Assembly: GCA_032622095.1 (NCBI GenBank)
Contig: CP136064.1
Span: forward strand, 216,518,205 to 216,582,204
DNA from: Siphonodentalium dalli
Taxonomy: Eukaryota; Mollusca; Scaphopoda; Gadilida; Siphonodentaliidae
Reading direction: 5' to 3'
DNA: 64,000 nt
This document shows, piece by piece, positions 1-12,460 of the stretch. The notes beneath the pieces are model-generated. The model searched no databases and was not told where the DNA came from. It saw only the letters and a list, made by a program, of their open reading frames with translations. Position 1 is the stretch's first letter; each line of letters begins with the position of its first letter. The translations under genes were made by a program, and so were the position numbers.

Positions 1-2589
1 TATTGTTCCAGTATCTAATGACTTCTCAGTTGGATTATATGAAGGGGTGCCAGAGCAGGTTGGGGGGGGGGGGTATTACATAGTGCCCTTTCTTTCTTCA
101 TAGAACGTTAAAAAATATGTCATATATCCAATAAAAACACCATTGTTATATTGTCCTAAGAGAAAATATATTCATCCAGGTAGCTTTATATGGGCCTGGT
201 CCAGGAAAATGCTTTAAAATGCTTTCTTTGGCATACAAACCAGTACCTCTGACTGCAAAAAGTGCCCTTTTCTGCAATTTATTCCCTTGCCCCTGATTGT
301 ACATCAGAGATCATTGTATGGTTGATGCTATGGTTGTTCTGAAATTCATATAAATTTGTCAATGTTTTAACAATATGTGACATATGTCCCACAACCATGT
401 CTAGTGGAGTCATCCTCTGTACTGGCATTCACTGAGCATTGTGTAATGGTGCATATAGGGTAATTTGTTGTAAGAACCTTACCTGGTCTCATCCATCATA
501 TAACTTGCATGCCATAACAATATTATGCAGTATAGCTTGTCATCCTCATTGACTTTCCATCAAATTTCTATTTATACATGAGACGACTGTTGAGTTATAG
601 ATGTTTATGATAGATTACTTAGAACAGATCTGCTTGATAAAAGGGCACGTTAGTAGGATCTCAATGAAAAATTTAGTATAGAAGATGGCCATCTGGAGAA
701 ATTAAAAAAAATATATCATTTGAATTGTTCATTCTAGAGTTATGCTTCATTGCAGTCTCTTTGAAAAGCCCACGAATATCCTAATGGATGTACATCTCTT
801 GAAGTGTCCATTATGTTTCATTTCTACGACAACGCGGCATCCCCAACATGACATATAATAAACTGTTTCCAAATATGGATGTTTGCGAGAATCGTAGTAT
901 TTAGAAATAGTTGTAAATACAACAGGATGCGAAAGAATAATCAGTCATGAATATCGTTGACTGATAAAAACTCAAAGATGATGTCTCCTAAATTGCTATG
1001 AGTAAAATGAATTATGGATATTTCACTTGTAGTCAGTTTTCCAACAATAGTTGAGTTTGACAATGTGTGGTAAAATTGTCAACGCTTCATTGACCTCAGA
1101 TCTGTGAAGTATTCTGTTGTGCCATAAGCAATGAAATCGCGCGTAGTCTGTGCCACTCTCCAATGAAATGGAGGGAATCCCTTCAAAACAGAACCTAATT
1201 TTAATAGAGAGTTGTAGAGACGTACATCCGATATAGGATTTTTTTCGGCTTTTCAATGAGACTGGCTTGACTTCATTGTTGATCCAAAAATGTTTATTTT
1301 ATGTCTGTCCACATATATACATGTATGTCAGCCATGAATCAGATCTCAATGAAACTATGTTCTAACATGTCAAAAATCACAGATTGTCAACGTTAGTTTG
1401 CACCGCTGACTTCAAAGTATTGATGTACGGTTATCAGTTTCTCGGTTTACTTTCGGTGTTATTTCTCATAACCAAACCGCAACCGATATATATTCTATAA
1501 AACCTATTCTTCCGTTTCATTCAATTAACTGACACCACTGCATGGTCTCTGAAAGTGTGAATGTCCTTTTACAGAACTTGTGGTTAGCAAGCTCTTTTGT
1601 CAGATGCTATTTGCCACCATTACTAGTAGCAGTTTCACTTTGGAACATTTGGGTGTCATATGAGTGATATTGGCACATATACATCACAACATAGACTATA
1701 GAATTACTGGAAATATTACTTCAAATATTATACCATCTCTCTATGCATATATAGTCATTGGTGTATTGAGTAAAACCATAACCGAAACCAACACCTGGTT
1801 TTTCTACAAAAACCATACCCAAACCAAAATGAAATTTCAAAACCGCACATGAACTTCAACCCAGAACATTCAACTCTCAACCAGAAACCAAAGAGCATGT
1901 ATTTACGAAAATTGGAAGTAAATTGTGAGATAAGAAATTTACCTTCTGTTAAGGACACTGACACTCTGGTATGGATTAAGTTCATTCATTACAAACATGA
2001 CAATACTTGATGGGTGTCAATTCGTTGGCAGTAATCTGGATCACAATTTAAAAGAACTGGAGCTTGCGGTGTTAGTCCTTTGCCTATTTGGCACCGTTCA
2101 AAGTTGTTGAAACCTTGTAAACAATGTGACTAAAAAACCTGAACTAAAGATAGCTATAAATCGTGCACTGAGCTTCATCTTAATACGATTATACCCCTAA
2201 TGATCACAGAAATGCCAGTTTGTTTTTATGTAAAACGAACAATTAATTGGTTAGCTTCATAGCCAATCAACTTGGCAGTTGCATAAACCAATCAACGAAT
2301 GCGCAAATCCCATGTTCATTCTCACGACAACTGGTGCATGCTACTGATAAACAAAAGTATTTTCTCATGGATTTATTACCCTTCTATGAATTTGCAATTG
2401 GGAAAAAAATTACTTTACCAACAAATACTGGCATGCGATTATGAGTCAGGTAGATACACCTGTGAGTAATGGTGCATGTGAGGTGATAAACAGAGTTGTT
2501 CTCAGGGCGATACTGGATTCGTATGATTGACATCGCAGGTGGTTGTTATTGTGCTGTAGAATGCCAGGCCAAATTGTTGTTGTTGAGTT
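1..2589. other. Noncoding region, no gene recognised
   Basis: No coding exon, RNA gene or intact mobile element is recognisable here. A run of G starts near base 61. Around 1440-1500 and 1740-1860 the sequence is rich in CCGAAACC/CCAAACC-like words in both orientations, which may be an old transposon end. The ORFs are short and unconserved in appearance. It is probably upstream intron or flank of the TSC22-type gene (inference). Confidence 0.5.
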
Positions 2590-3013
2590 CACTGAAGGTA
2601 GATGGTGCCATAAATCTGTAATCTGGCTATGTCCCTAGAGGTAATAATCCATCTGTTCAAAACCTGAGAACTGTTTGATGTTCTGACCTCTTCTGATTGG
2701 GATCTTTATTACATTGAACAATCAAGGGGGTGATCCCAGCTCGAGATTGCACGATTTTTGTGACTTTTGTTAGCCAATATCACATTAATTATTGAATTGA
2801 TCACCTTGGAAAATCCCATGATTGAAAGAGAAACAAAGCAAAATAGGCTCGCCAAAGTTACCTAAATCAAGCAATCTCGAAGCGGTACCTTCACTTACTG
2901 TGAAATACATTGTTATGGAACAGGTATTAACTAGAAATATATTTATACCTGCATTGTTTTTTCAATGTTGTAAAGTTCCCTGTCAGAACATCAAATAGTT
3001 TCAAGGTTTTGAA

Positions 3014-4371
3014 TAGTCCAAGTCTTCTCGTACTAAAGCCGGCTAAGATATTGGGATGGAGGTGCCGGTCTTTAGTCCGAGTTCCAGGCCCATGCATTCC
3101 TATGACACGACTTAAGCGTTGGTGACCCGCTCAAATAAAACCACAATTATATGAAATAAAATATCACAATTGCGACAATAAACGGATATTTTCAACAGAA
3201 GACATGCTATTTGATCTGAAACCCACATCAGTTGTGAATTGAAAGCGGTAATTTAATGCGAAAAGAGACATTTATCGCAATGTTTACAATTTTTTAAAAG
3301 TATGCGAACTCAGTTGACCTCGCGAACTGTGTTCGGCATTTTCCGTTGAAAATATTCTGTAGATTTTGGACTAACAACGCAACTTACGATGAATTCTCCA
3401 TTGTAATCGTAATTATGTGTGTCAATAAATAAAAAATAAATAGATTAATTAAACATTGGAGATATAAATGTAATACATTAAATAAATTACGGGAATTATA
3501 ACCCTCTCAATGTTTAAAACAGTGTAAACACAACGAGCATTAGAATAAATAATATGCCTTATATGGTGCTACATTTCACCCACATTTGGTGGACTTCCGC
3601 GAAATTAAGATATATACTAAGCGAACAGGGCAATATATTGCTCTTGTTATGCACACAAAAAATCAAACAAAATTTGTATACATTTTGAACCTTAAGTTTG
3701 AAAAGTCCCACTGAAACGGAAGAACTATATTTCGAAACTGTGTGATTTGGTTCTCCGATTATTTTATCAACACACAAATCAAAATGCACATCACACGCAT
3801 GGCAAGTCAGACATAAGAGTTCTAATTTGCTCCATTTTTGACAAGTTGCTTGCGAAAATTGTCAACAAAACTACCGTTCTGATCCTCCATTATGTCATTA
3901 AGTTTTTAGTGCGGGAATTGTTCTCAAAGCACATAGGAAACTGGACTTTGGGGGCGATCGGTTTTCGCAATTTTTTGTTCGGAAAACCCCGCGCTATATA
4001 TAGAAACGGAAACTAGAATACCCAGCGGACAATGCCGGAATTCTTCGGAACCTGACTTCGGCTTTCAGTTAAGTAAACAAAATATAAAAACAGCGATGTT
4101 GTTGACAATCAACCGGAATATTCTATGCGTAATGTAACATGAAAGTTAGATTATTATACACCATTATGACCATAAGATGTCTCTCTTTCCGATTTATATA
4201 GCATCATGTATTGATTTATTAGGTAAATCGAGTAAAATACAACACAGATTCCCGCCACAGATCGTGGGCGTAAGTCGTGTCATAAGAGACTATACGGGAC
4301 GAACTCGGACTAAAGACCGGCACCTCCATCCCAATATCTTAGCCGGCTTTAGTACGAGAAGACTTGGACTA
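3014..4371. mobile_element. Mutator-like element M2 with ~70-bp inverted repeats, nested in M1
   Basis: The left end TAGTCCAAGTCTTCTCGTAC is mirrored exactly at the right end, and the inverted repeat runs about 70 bp on each side, to the words CGGACTAAAGACCGG. A perfect 9-bp direct repeat GGTTTTGAA flanks it at 3005-3013 and 4372-4380. Long terminal inverted repeats plus a 9-bp duplication are the Mutator (MULE) signature. The 1.2-kb interior has only short ORFs, so the element is nonautonomous. It inserted into an existing M1 copy, so it is the younger of the two. Confidence 0.85.
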
Positions 4372-4380
4372 GGTTTTGAA

Positions 4381-4449
4381 CAGTAATGTCCTAAATAATC
4401 GACTCTTTAACCACAGAAGAAGGAGTCGATTATTTAGGGCATTACTGTA
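4381..4449. mobile_element. Palindrome family B, centre-deleted 69-bp copy
   Basis: The terminal arms of family B (CAGTAATGCCCTAAATAATC outward) are present, but the whole central stem is missing, leaving a short near-perfect hairpin. It starts directly after the M2 target duplication, inside M1. Family B has the TA-CAGT...ACTG-TA end structure typical of Tc1/mariner-type MITEs. Confidence 0.7.
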
Positions 4450-4525
4450 CCAGTTGGTGGAGTATGATCTCTACAAACGGGTGCAACCAGAGTTGAGATA
4501 TTCATGGCACGATCTACACTGAAGG

Positions 4526-6730
4526 CTGCTCTGAGATGCCACAGGCATTTTGAGACAATAAACTGTTTAGACTATTGGTTGTTTATGACTCTAGGTATTT
4601 GGCTCATCTTTGTAAATATTTTTCATAGACGAGCTTGTCTTATAATTATAGGTGCACTAACCTTTGGGTGAAAGCTCTCCTAGAACTTACTGTTTTTATA
4701 CTCCAAACTAAACATCAGATGTTCAAGATGTTGCCCAACCTGAGTTGAGAACATTCTTCCCACCTGATTTTTTCCTCACTTTCTCATACTAAAAATGTAT
4801 TTAGAATTCCAATTGACCTGTTACAACAATATTTGTTGTTATTTCATTACAAACTCTTGTTTAACATTAAAATTGATTGTGTTGTATTTAAAACAATTTT
4901 TAGAAACCTAAAATCAAGTAGGTTTATATATACCAAACAAAGTCATTTTATACCTCTAAATCATCGTAAAATGAATGGGTCCAAATCATCCTTAATTGTG
5001 AACATATATATATGCATATACATAATACTTTGTTAAACGATCCTATATCTAACACGATATAAGTAGTCGCTTTAAGATAGCAATTCACTCACACATTCTA
5101 TTTAATACACTTGATTTTAATTCAAAATAAAAAATATGTTTTGTAAAAATAAAAATTAGCATGCAACCTGTTGTAGCTGTGCATACTTTAATAATGGTGC
5201 TTTTCCATGTCTTTTGCTTTCATTTTCTTGGAAATCAGGGCTTTAAGTAATAATTGCTGCAGATGAGGACATCTTTCCATATCGTCAACTTCCTAGTTAT
5301 GGTATACAACCATGATTTTAAGTTCCTGCACAGGCTGCACTGCATGACTCGGGACAAAACAGTTCAGAGCCTTGATTTGTCAAGCATGAGTGCTGCATAT
5401 AAACCAACCACAAGTGATACTCACTGTCAAAGCTGATTTAATATGCACACAAGAGCGGCCTCTTTACAACCGTTCATCTTCAGGCCTTGCATGTCATTGT
5501 ACAATTTGTCATTGTTCACATCAAACGATTGGAAAATTATATGAAAGCAGTATGCACCTATAATATCATGGCACACATGTAGCGTGATAAAGGCGCTGCT
5601 GGAACGAGATTTACCTGGCTAATTAAGTGTGCAATCTTAGTACTTCAGTGCATCAGCACTCGCGTGTTAGCCGAGTGATTTATGGTCCTATCCTTGACTT
5701 GGTTTTATTGACAAGGTTTATTGTTGATTTTCCTGCATGCGGGCCGCTATATGACTTTGGATTATGGGAATAATTGCATCATGGGAGTTTCACCTTTGTT
5801 TGCTTTAAGGTAAGCTTCCAAAGAGAATTAATTCCTGCTTTTGTTTCTACTTGAGAAATCAAGTATCGGGGACACAGAAATATATTAACAGTCATTGGAT
5901 ACGTAATGCTGGCTTGAATATTCATGATTAAATTAGAATCTTCAATGTGTGTAAATTTCTGTATACAACAAACGACATTTCCTAAGCTAACTACATGTAC
6001 TTGTCATTAGTATTTAGTAAAGAAAGGGTTATTGCACCTCATCTTTGAAAGTGATGTGAATTTGTGATATCTTGAGATTATATAGATATCTTTGGAATTC
6101 CGAGTGATATTTATGGCAATTGAGTTAATATGCAGACAAGTTCAGACCTCCTTATTAGCTTATTTATAAATAGTGCTGTTTTCATCAGTAGGAGTATTAA
6201 AAAATAAATCTTGATATTTCAAGTTGTCATTTTTATCACGCATCTCTGGGTCATGTAGAAAAGATCGAGATGCTGTAATTGATTGACGAGGAAATAGCAC
6301 TGACAGCCTTTCATGGGACTCAAATCCCCTTAACCATAATCAATGACAATGCTAAGTTTTTCTGTAGATCAAATTGAAAGTCTATATTGAGTACACTTGA
6401 TAAAATTGATTACTGTTTATCCTGACGTGCCTGTGGTATTGACATCACCGACACATGTCGATCACTTGTATAAAAGTTATAATGAATTTGCTATTATGAG
6501 TCCGAATCGGATCTCGCCGCTTTAGTTCACCGCGGCACAGATTTATCGATTTTGAGGATTTAGGTAACTGGTTTCTCTGGCTTTTACGTCATCTCTATGA
6601 TTGCCATATTAAGATCAGTGCACATGTTCGACTATCTCCGCTTCTAATTGATTCAGCAATGAAGTAAAGACCTCATTTCTGAATCTGACCTATATTCGTC
6701 TTTTAAAGATCTCGCTCACTACATTATCAG
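4526..6730. other. Noncoding region with one MITE tail
   Basis: No gene is recognised. The only identifiable piece is the 3' end of a family-iii TTAA element at about 5985-6029 (ending ...agtatttagtaaagaaaggg). The rest is AT-rich unique-looking DNA. Confidence 0.45.
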
Positions 6731-6734
6731 TTAA

Positions 6735-6989
6735 CCCTTACTTGACATGAGCCGTGCTGGTGCAGCATTAAAGATCATGTGCCAGTGCATTCTCTTAAAT
6801 ATGCTAGTCTCCCATAGGGAGCCTCGCATATATACGAGACGACACTGGCTTACAAGGTCAAGGTAAATATTGGCAGGCAAATGCATTCTCTTATATATGC
6901 GAGGCTCCCTGTGGGAGACTTGCATATATAAGATAATGCATTGGCACAGGGTTTTCGGAAAATTTCAGGAAGCTCCAGTCATGAAAGTG
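6735..6989. mobile_element. TTAA double-hairpin MITE, family ii, copy 1
   Basis: TTAA stands on both sides (6731-6734, 6990-6993). Ends are CCCTTACTTGACATGA and TCATGAAAGTG. Inside are two hairpins of the type GCATTCTCTTATATATGCGAG, a 15-base loop centred on CCATAGGG, then the inverse arm. A spacer (acaaggtcaaggtaaatatt) separates the two hairpins, and the second is the inverse of the first. TTAA duplication with CCC at the ends is the mark of piggyBac-type insertion. There is no coding capacity. Confidence 0.8.
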
Positions 6990-6993
6990 TTAA

Positions 6994-7599
6994 TATTGCA
7001 GAGAAGGCTTCATAAGTTCCTTCAATCAGACTATGGAATCACTCACGTCAATGCTTTTATTATATGAGTGAATTCCTAAACCGGATGCAGATTTAGTTCT
7101 CAATTGAGTGGTGTGTGCAAGCCCTTGATCCCCCTGTTATCTCAGTGCACAAGTTAGCACCCTCTGATCAATAGGCCTCATTTTCAGATCGACCTATTTT
7201 CATCTAAAAGCTTGCTTACTTTATTTACTGCAGACATGCTATGGTCATGAAGGCAAATTGTTTGTTAGAAGATTTGTGTTTGGATATATGTTCCATGCTG
7301 TAAGCAAGTGACCTTACACAAAGGTGTTGGCATCCGATTAGTTGTTTTCCCAATACCTGCTGTATGGAACTCAGAACATTTAGTAGGGAACACAGCCTTC
7401 ATTGTTTTGGCTACCATCTTTCCTTTGTATTCTTATCTTGATGTTAAGTCTATAAGGAACCTCTGGGGCTCAGACATTAATTACCAGAGATCTGATGTAA
7501 AAGATTTATTTATTGTTCTCAGTCTCATAAGAAATCATTTGCCCTTGGCATATAGCGATTGTTAAAACAGTTGAATTTGTCTGGTAAATTTATCAGCTA
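6994..7599. other. Noncoding region
   Basis: An open frame of 85 codons at 7308-7565 has no recognisable domain, and no splice-flanked exon is evident. Nothing else is supported in this stretch. Confidence 0.4.
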
Positions 7600-7608
7600 T
7601 ATATGTAC

Positions 7609-8118
7609 TAGATCATGCCATGAATCTCTACTCTGGCTGATGGCCATAGAGATCATAATCCACAAGTACTAAACATGGGAACTTTTTGTTGTGAAATAAC
7701 AGTGAAAACATTGCAGTGCAGGTAATATATTTCTTAGTTATTATCTGTTCCTTAATAATGTACTACTACGCTGTTGGTGAAGGGCCCAACTCGAAATTGC
7801 ACGATTGTGATGACTGTGAGCAATTTTGCTTTGCATCGCTTACAGTTTTCGAATTTCTCCTATGTAACTAATTCATTGTTTATTGCGATATCGGCTCACA
7901 AAAGTTGCCAAAAAATGCCATCTCGAGCTGAGACCATCTCCTAATGTGAAGTAGATTATTGAGGAACAAGTATTAACAAAGAAAGATATTCCCTGCCTTG
8001 TTTGTGCAATGTTATAACTTTCCCTGTCAGAATCGGTCAGAACTTCAAAAAGTTCCCAGGTTTTGTACTGGTAGAATATGAACTCAATGGACAGAGTAGA
8101 GATTCATGGCATGATCTA
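7609..8118. mobile_element. Mutator-like nonautonomous element M1, copy 2
   Basis: The 27-bp terminal inverted repeat begins TAGATCATGCCATGAATCTC and is perfect at both ends. It is flanked by a perfect 9-bp duplication TATATGTAC (7600-7608, 8119-8127). The 510-bp interior matches the halves of the interrupted copy at 2599-4516, including CTGTCAGAA, CAGGTTTTG and CTCGARATTGCACGAT words. No ORF suggests a transposase. Confidence 0.85.
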
Positions 8119-8127
8119 TATATGTAC

Positions 8128-8236
8128 ACTGAGAGCTTTCCGATGAATGCAACAAGCCATATTTCTGACTAAATCCTGAAAAATTACTCATAATTCAGCT
8201 TTGATTAAGGAGTCGATTATTTAGGGCATTGCTATA
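8128..8236. mobile_element. Palindrome family B, right half only
   Basis: Only the centre-to-right arm of family B is present, from gagagctttccgatgaat to ggagtcgattatttagggca. It begins at the base after the M1 target duplication, so a deletion or template switch probably joined the two. Confidence 0.65.
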
Positions 8237-8920
8237 CATGCAGCTATTATCCATAGCATTACAATAGCTGTGGTGAATGTTTGGATGTTGAAGCAGATTG
8301 ATGATAGTTAACATTAAAACTGCCATAAACGAAGTGTAGAAGCATGTGTCAACTGTGAATCAGTTTCTATTTTATTCCATTTGTGAGCTGCTGTGTTGTT
8401 TCATTGTTAGATTGGAATAGATTCTGTTATGAAAATATGTCTAATTTGGATGCTTTGATGGCTTATGTTGTCAATGTGGCCACTGAAATGTATGGATATT
8501 GTTAAGAGTTGCAGATATTATGTGTATGTCCTATAATGCATTGGAGAAACTTAACCTGTGTAAGATCATATAAAAGGTATCTATTAGAGATCGATAAAGT
8601 CATCACACTACCCCAGATAAAACTTGAAACAACATGGCATTGTAACAATACGATGTTTAGATTCCATATTAGTTGATTGGGTTTCAAGATTGATGATTCT
8701 ATGACAGTTGAAAATATTACAATGTGTTAATCGGGTGGCGGCCTACTCAAGTAAAAATGAAAAAGAAAGTGTAGGTATGAGGACAATAGATTTGACAAAG
8801 CGTTGATGTGCACCCAATAGGATTGCCATGTCAATATACATGGACGTATTAACTTAAGCCTTTCTGATAGCTAAACAATTTACAGCATATGTGTGCGATT
8901 GAGACCTCAGACTCGCAATG
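8237..8920. other. Noncoding region
   Basis: No coding exon, RNA or repeat family is recognised. Confidence 0.4.
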
Positions 8921-8922
8921 AG

Positions 8923-9150
8923 TTATGTATCAATAATGATTGTTTGTATTTTACTTAGGCTTGTTTAGATATGTATCGATAATGAATGTTTGTATTTTAC
9001 TCATACTGAGTTTAGTTACGTATCGATAGTGATCATTTGTATTTTACTCAAAGTTGTTTAGTTACGTATCGATAGTGATCATTTGTATTTTACTCAAACT
9101 TGTTTAGTTACGTATCGATGGTGATCATTTGTATTCTACTCAGACTGATT
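8923..9150. repeat. 46-bp tandem repeat, about 4.5 copies
   Basis: A unit beginning ATTTGTATTTTACTCAAA and including TTAGTTACGTATCGATAGTG recurs with starts at 9035, 9081 and 9127, a period of exactly 46 bp. More diverged copies lie upstream. It looks like a local minisatellite. Confidence 0.8.
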
Positions 9151-9204
9151 TAGTTAAAGAACTGCTAATCAAAGTTCATCTTTACTCGAACACCGCTCAT
9201 TTAA

Positions 9205-9595
9205 CCCTTTACCCAACAGAATGGCCCTGTGCCAATGCATTCTCTTATATATGCGAGTCGACCATAGGTCGCCTCGCATATATAAGAGAATGCATTGGCT
9301 TAACACATTAAAAATTATAAAATTGTTAAAGAATGTAAGAAAAAATGTTAAAAAGTGTTAAAAACAGATTTTTTTTAGGCCAATGCATTCTCTTATATAT
9401 GCGAGGCGACCTATGGTCGACTCGCATATATAAGAGAATGCATTGGCACATGGCTAACTGTAACTATCACAATGTGGTCAATGAGCCGGTTCCAATGATA
9501 TCCATATTTGTATGGTTTTATTGAGACAGACCCAAGATATTTTAGGCTGTTGAAGCTTTATTTGGCCGGTTTTGGCCGGTTTGTTGGGTAAAGGG
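9205..9595 (+). mobile_element. TTAA double-hairpin MITE, family i, copy 1
   Basis: A perfect 14-bp terminal inverted repeat CCCTTTACCCAACA and TTAA on both sides (9201-9204, 9596-9599) define the element. Inside are two hairpins with arms GCCAATGCATTCTCTTATAT and a loop containing TCGACCATAGGTCG, separated by an AT-rich spacer. A unique tail follows with two GGCCGGTTTT words. The second hairpin is the inverse of the first. The TTAA duplication and CCC end suggest piggyBac-type mobilisation. Confidence 0.88.
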
Positions 9596-9599
9596 TTAA

Positions 9600-10050
9600 G
9601 AGCAGACATTAATGGTCTGCACATATAGGAATGGTAATCAGCAGAGAACACTGTATTATCTTCTATTGGTTGAAAGTTGGCTGCTGGCTGTTTTCTTATT
9701 GAATAGATTATGATTGCTTCAGACATGAACCAAAGATAATGTTCTTGTTATAGTATCTAATAATGTTGAGTTGATCAGCATTAATTTTATGACGTCTGTG
9801 TCTTTCAACTAGGTTAGCTATATAGGTGACATCAAGGTTTATTCTTTGTCAGTTAACATCTTCTGCATTGTGAATGTAACACTTTGATCATAAATTTTCC
9901 TTGTGACTAATTCCACAATAGAAAACAGAGTGACAGTTGTTTTAATGTATTTTATTAGACTGGGCTCTGATATTAGATACTAATAGAGAACTAGGACGCC
10001 TGAGAAGAGCCTCTTACTAGGTATGACAGCCAAAGTGTGTGATGTACCTG
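9600..10050. other. Noncoding region
   Basis: Nothing recognisable lies between the MITE and the 63-bp array. Confidence 0.35.
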
Positions 10051-10743
10051 TTTATATAATATGATTTGAAGGTCTGGTCCCTGTTCATCTGTCATGGTGG
10101 GGGAATCATGTGGTTTATATAATATGATTTGAAGGTCTGGTCCCTGTTCATCTGTCATGGTGGGGGAATCATGTGGTTTATATAATATGATTTGAAGGTC
10201 TGGTCCCTGTTCATCTGTCATGGTGGGGGAATCATGTGGTTTATATAATATGATTTGAAGGTCTGGTCCCTGTTCATCTGTCATGGTGGGGGAATCATGT
10301 GGTTTATATAATATGATTTGAAGGTCTGGTCCCTGTTCATCTGTCATGGTGGGGGAATCATGTGGTTTATATAATATGATTTGAAGGTCTGGTCCCTGTT
10401 CATCTGTCATGGTGGGGGAATCATGTGGTTTATATAATATGATTTGAAGGTCTGGTCCCTGTTCATCTGTCATGGTGGGGGAATCATGTGGTTTATATAA
10501 TATGATTTGAAGGTCTGGTCCCTGTTCATCTGTCATGGTGGGGGAATCATGTGGTTTATATAATATGATTTGAAGGTCTGGTCCCTGTTCATCTGTCATG
10601 GTGGGGGAATCATGTGGTTTATATAATATGATTTGAAGGTCTGGTCCCTGTTCATCTGTCATGGTGGGGGAATCATGTGGTTTATATAATATGATTTGAA
10701 GGTCTGGTCCCTGTTCATCTGTCATGGTGGGGGAATCATGTGG
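10051..10743. repeat. 63-bp minisatellite, exactly 11 apparently identical copies
   Basis: The unit starts TTTATATAATATGATTTGAA and ends GGGGGAATCATGTGG. It repeats 11 times (693 bp) with no differences that I can see. Because 63 is a multiple of three, one of six frames (- strand) stays open through the array and gives a 252-codon ORF (9991-10749) of 21-residue repeats beginning KPHDSPTMTDEQGPDL. The other five frames hit a stop in every unit. I annotate it as a minisatellite. A repeat protein or exon is possible but unsupported by flanking splice sites or a homologue I recognise. Confidence 0.9.
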
Positions 10744-12100
10744 TTTCAAGGTTGGTGAGTACTAAGCTTTGAAAATGGCTGAGGTGAGGCCAAACACACA
10801 AAAACATAATCTTTGAGGCACTGACACAAAACGTATCATATGTGAGCATATGCTAGTGTATTTTTAAAGCAAGTTGAAACCTTATTTGTTCGGATATACT
10901 CAGTAGTGTTCTATGACATTTTGACCAATGTTGCCAGTTGGATGTTTATGGAATACACCAGCCCATACATCTATGATAATCCTTCGACTTACAACATTGG
11001 TCAGAATGTCAGAGCAAACAACTGAGTTTGGACACAAATGAGGTATCAGCGTGTTTGAAAAATAGTATAGCATATGATCGTAGCTGCCAAAATACGATGT
11101 GATATGTCATTATCCTAGTTTATTACCTTTTTCCTTGTTCATGGTCACATTTGCGATCACCTCTACCATTTTGAATACGTGATACTCATGAACTCAAAAC
11201 CGTGATTCCCCACTCTGTCTGTGTAAACTACGAGAAATGTAGACCTTGATTCTCTTTTTGCATTCCCATGTGTAATGAACTTGACATACTTCTTTTGCAC
11301 TACTTATACGCTACATAATAGTGGACTATTTAGGTTTCAGCCCCTAGGATTGCAAGGAAACTAAAGAATATCATCCATTTGGGGACATTGATGAGAAATC
11401 AGGTCAGCCAGGAACGTGTTTTTCGTGTATTCCTTTGCCAATCAGATCACATAAAGGCTTCTTTGCTCGGTTTTGTTGATGTTGCCAGAATGCAATGGCC
11501 TTGGCCGTCAAGTACTCATTTCACTAATTCCACATTTCGTTCAGCAAGCATCCTGTCGATAGCTACATCTCGCACATTATACAAGGATCATTAACACCCG
11601 GAATTAATTAATTGTTGAAAAAAGCTGCCATTCTTGTCTATAAAACATAACATTATAGGCGTTGGTTAAGCTATTTGTATATCGTGGGATTCTTGTAGAG
11701 AATGTGAGGTCGTGATGGTGTGCGATCTTATCAAGCTAACATAAGTATTCATAAGCATTGCCAAAACTCTTCTGCTAATTCCCCAATCAATAATTGGCGT
11801 TCTTCTCAGCGGTGCAGTTAAACTTATGACAAAAGCTCGGAAAGCAGCATATAAACAAACAACAAGGGAGGTAATTCATGAGAATACATAAAAACATCTC
11901 TCCGTCTCATCTCAGTAGTGACTTTGTTGTAGGCTCTGTGGTTTTATATCTGTCCTACTGTTATAATTCAGTCAATAATAAACACACATGGTACATAAAA
12001 ACTCTACTCTTTTGCAACAAGGTGGTTTTTTTGTGGTTTTACATCATGTTTTACATCATGTTTAGCCAATAATCGAACTTAGCTGGGAGTGTAAAAACTA
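10744..12100. other. Noncoding region with one inverted repeat
   Basis: An inverted repeat of about 21 bp (10912-10933 and 10991-11012, core TGACCAATGTTG) surrounds a spacer of about 57 bp. It may be the ends of a small transposon. No gene is recognised. Confidence 0.45.
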
Positions 12101-12102
12101 TT

Positions 12103-12460
12103 ATGTTTGGTTTATACCTAGGGAGAAAGGCTTGTGGCAAGGGTTATGGTCCACAATCAAATAGGTACAAAGAAAGTTCCATCCCAGATGGTGTAGTTGG
12201 CACAGTGCAAAGGTTCATTTCTTACAAGCCATTCAGCTGTTATGAAGCTGGTTTGATTCCCAATCAAAGCATACTTTTATACCTTGCAGGGGGAGGTAAC
12301 CTGATTCAGGTTTCTGGGCAAGTTTGTCAGTTACTTATTAAAGTTGCATATCGATCGCAAATCAGCGCTTATCATGATTTGAAGCAGCTTTATCATAGCT
12401 GTATGGTTTATGATAGCCTAATGCACCTTGCCAACTGAGCCACTGCTCCTCCCTCCCACA
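12103..12460. repeat. Possible tRNA-derived SINE remnant
   Basis: On the - strand near 12452-12420 the words GTGGCTCAGTTGGCAAGGTG resemble a tRNA box A. On the + strand, TGGTGTAGTTGGCACAGTGC (12190s) followed about 60 bp later by GGTTTGATTCCC (12250s) resembles boxes A and B. A 111-codon ORF overlaps but shows no domain. No complete tRNA cloverleaf is present. The evidence is suggestive only. Confidence 0.35.

Larger units (their letters stand above)
2599..4516. mobile_element. Mutator-like nonautonomous element M1, copy 1, interrupted
   Basis: The ends are imperfect inverted repeats. The left end (2599) reads TAGATGGTGCCATAAATCTG and the right end is the inverse of TAGATCGTGCCATGAAT. A 9-bp direct repeat CACTGAAGG flanks the element at 2590-2598 and 4517-4525. 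Nine-base target duplications with such ends fit the Mutator superfamily. The interior matches the copy at 7609-8118. It is interrupted by a 1358-bp second element (3014-4371) and by a 69-bp palindrome (4381-4449). Without these it would be about 480 bp. No transposase is encoded. Confidence 0.8.

Noticed and set aside
6735-6989. microRNA genes in the MITE hairpins
   Set aside because: The hairpins are multi-copy transposon parts with palindromic loops. Without small RNA data there is no support for annotated miRNAs.
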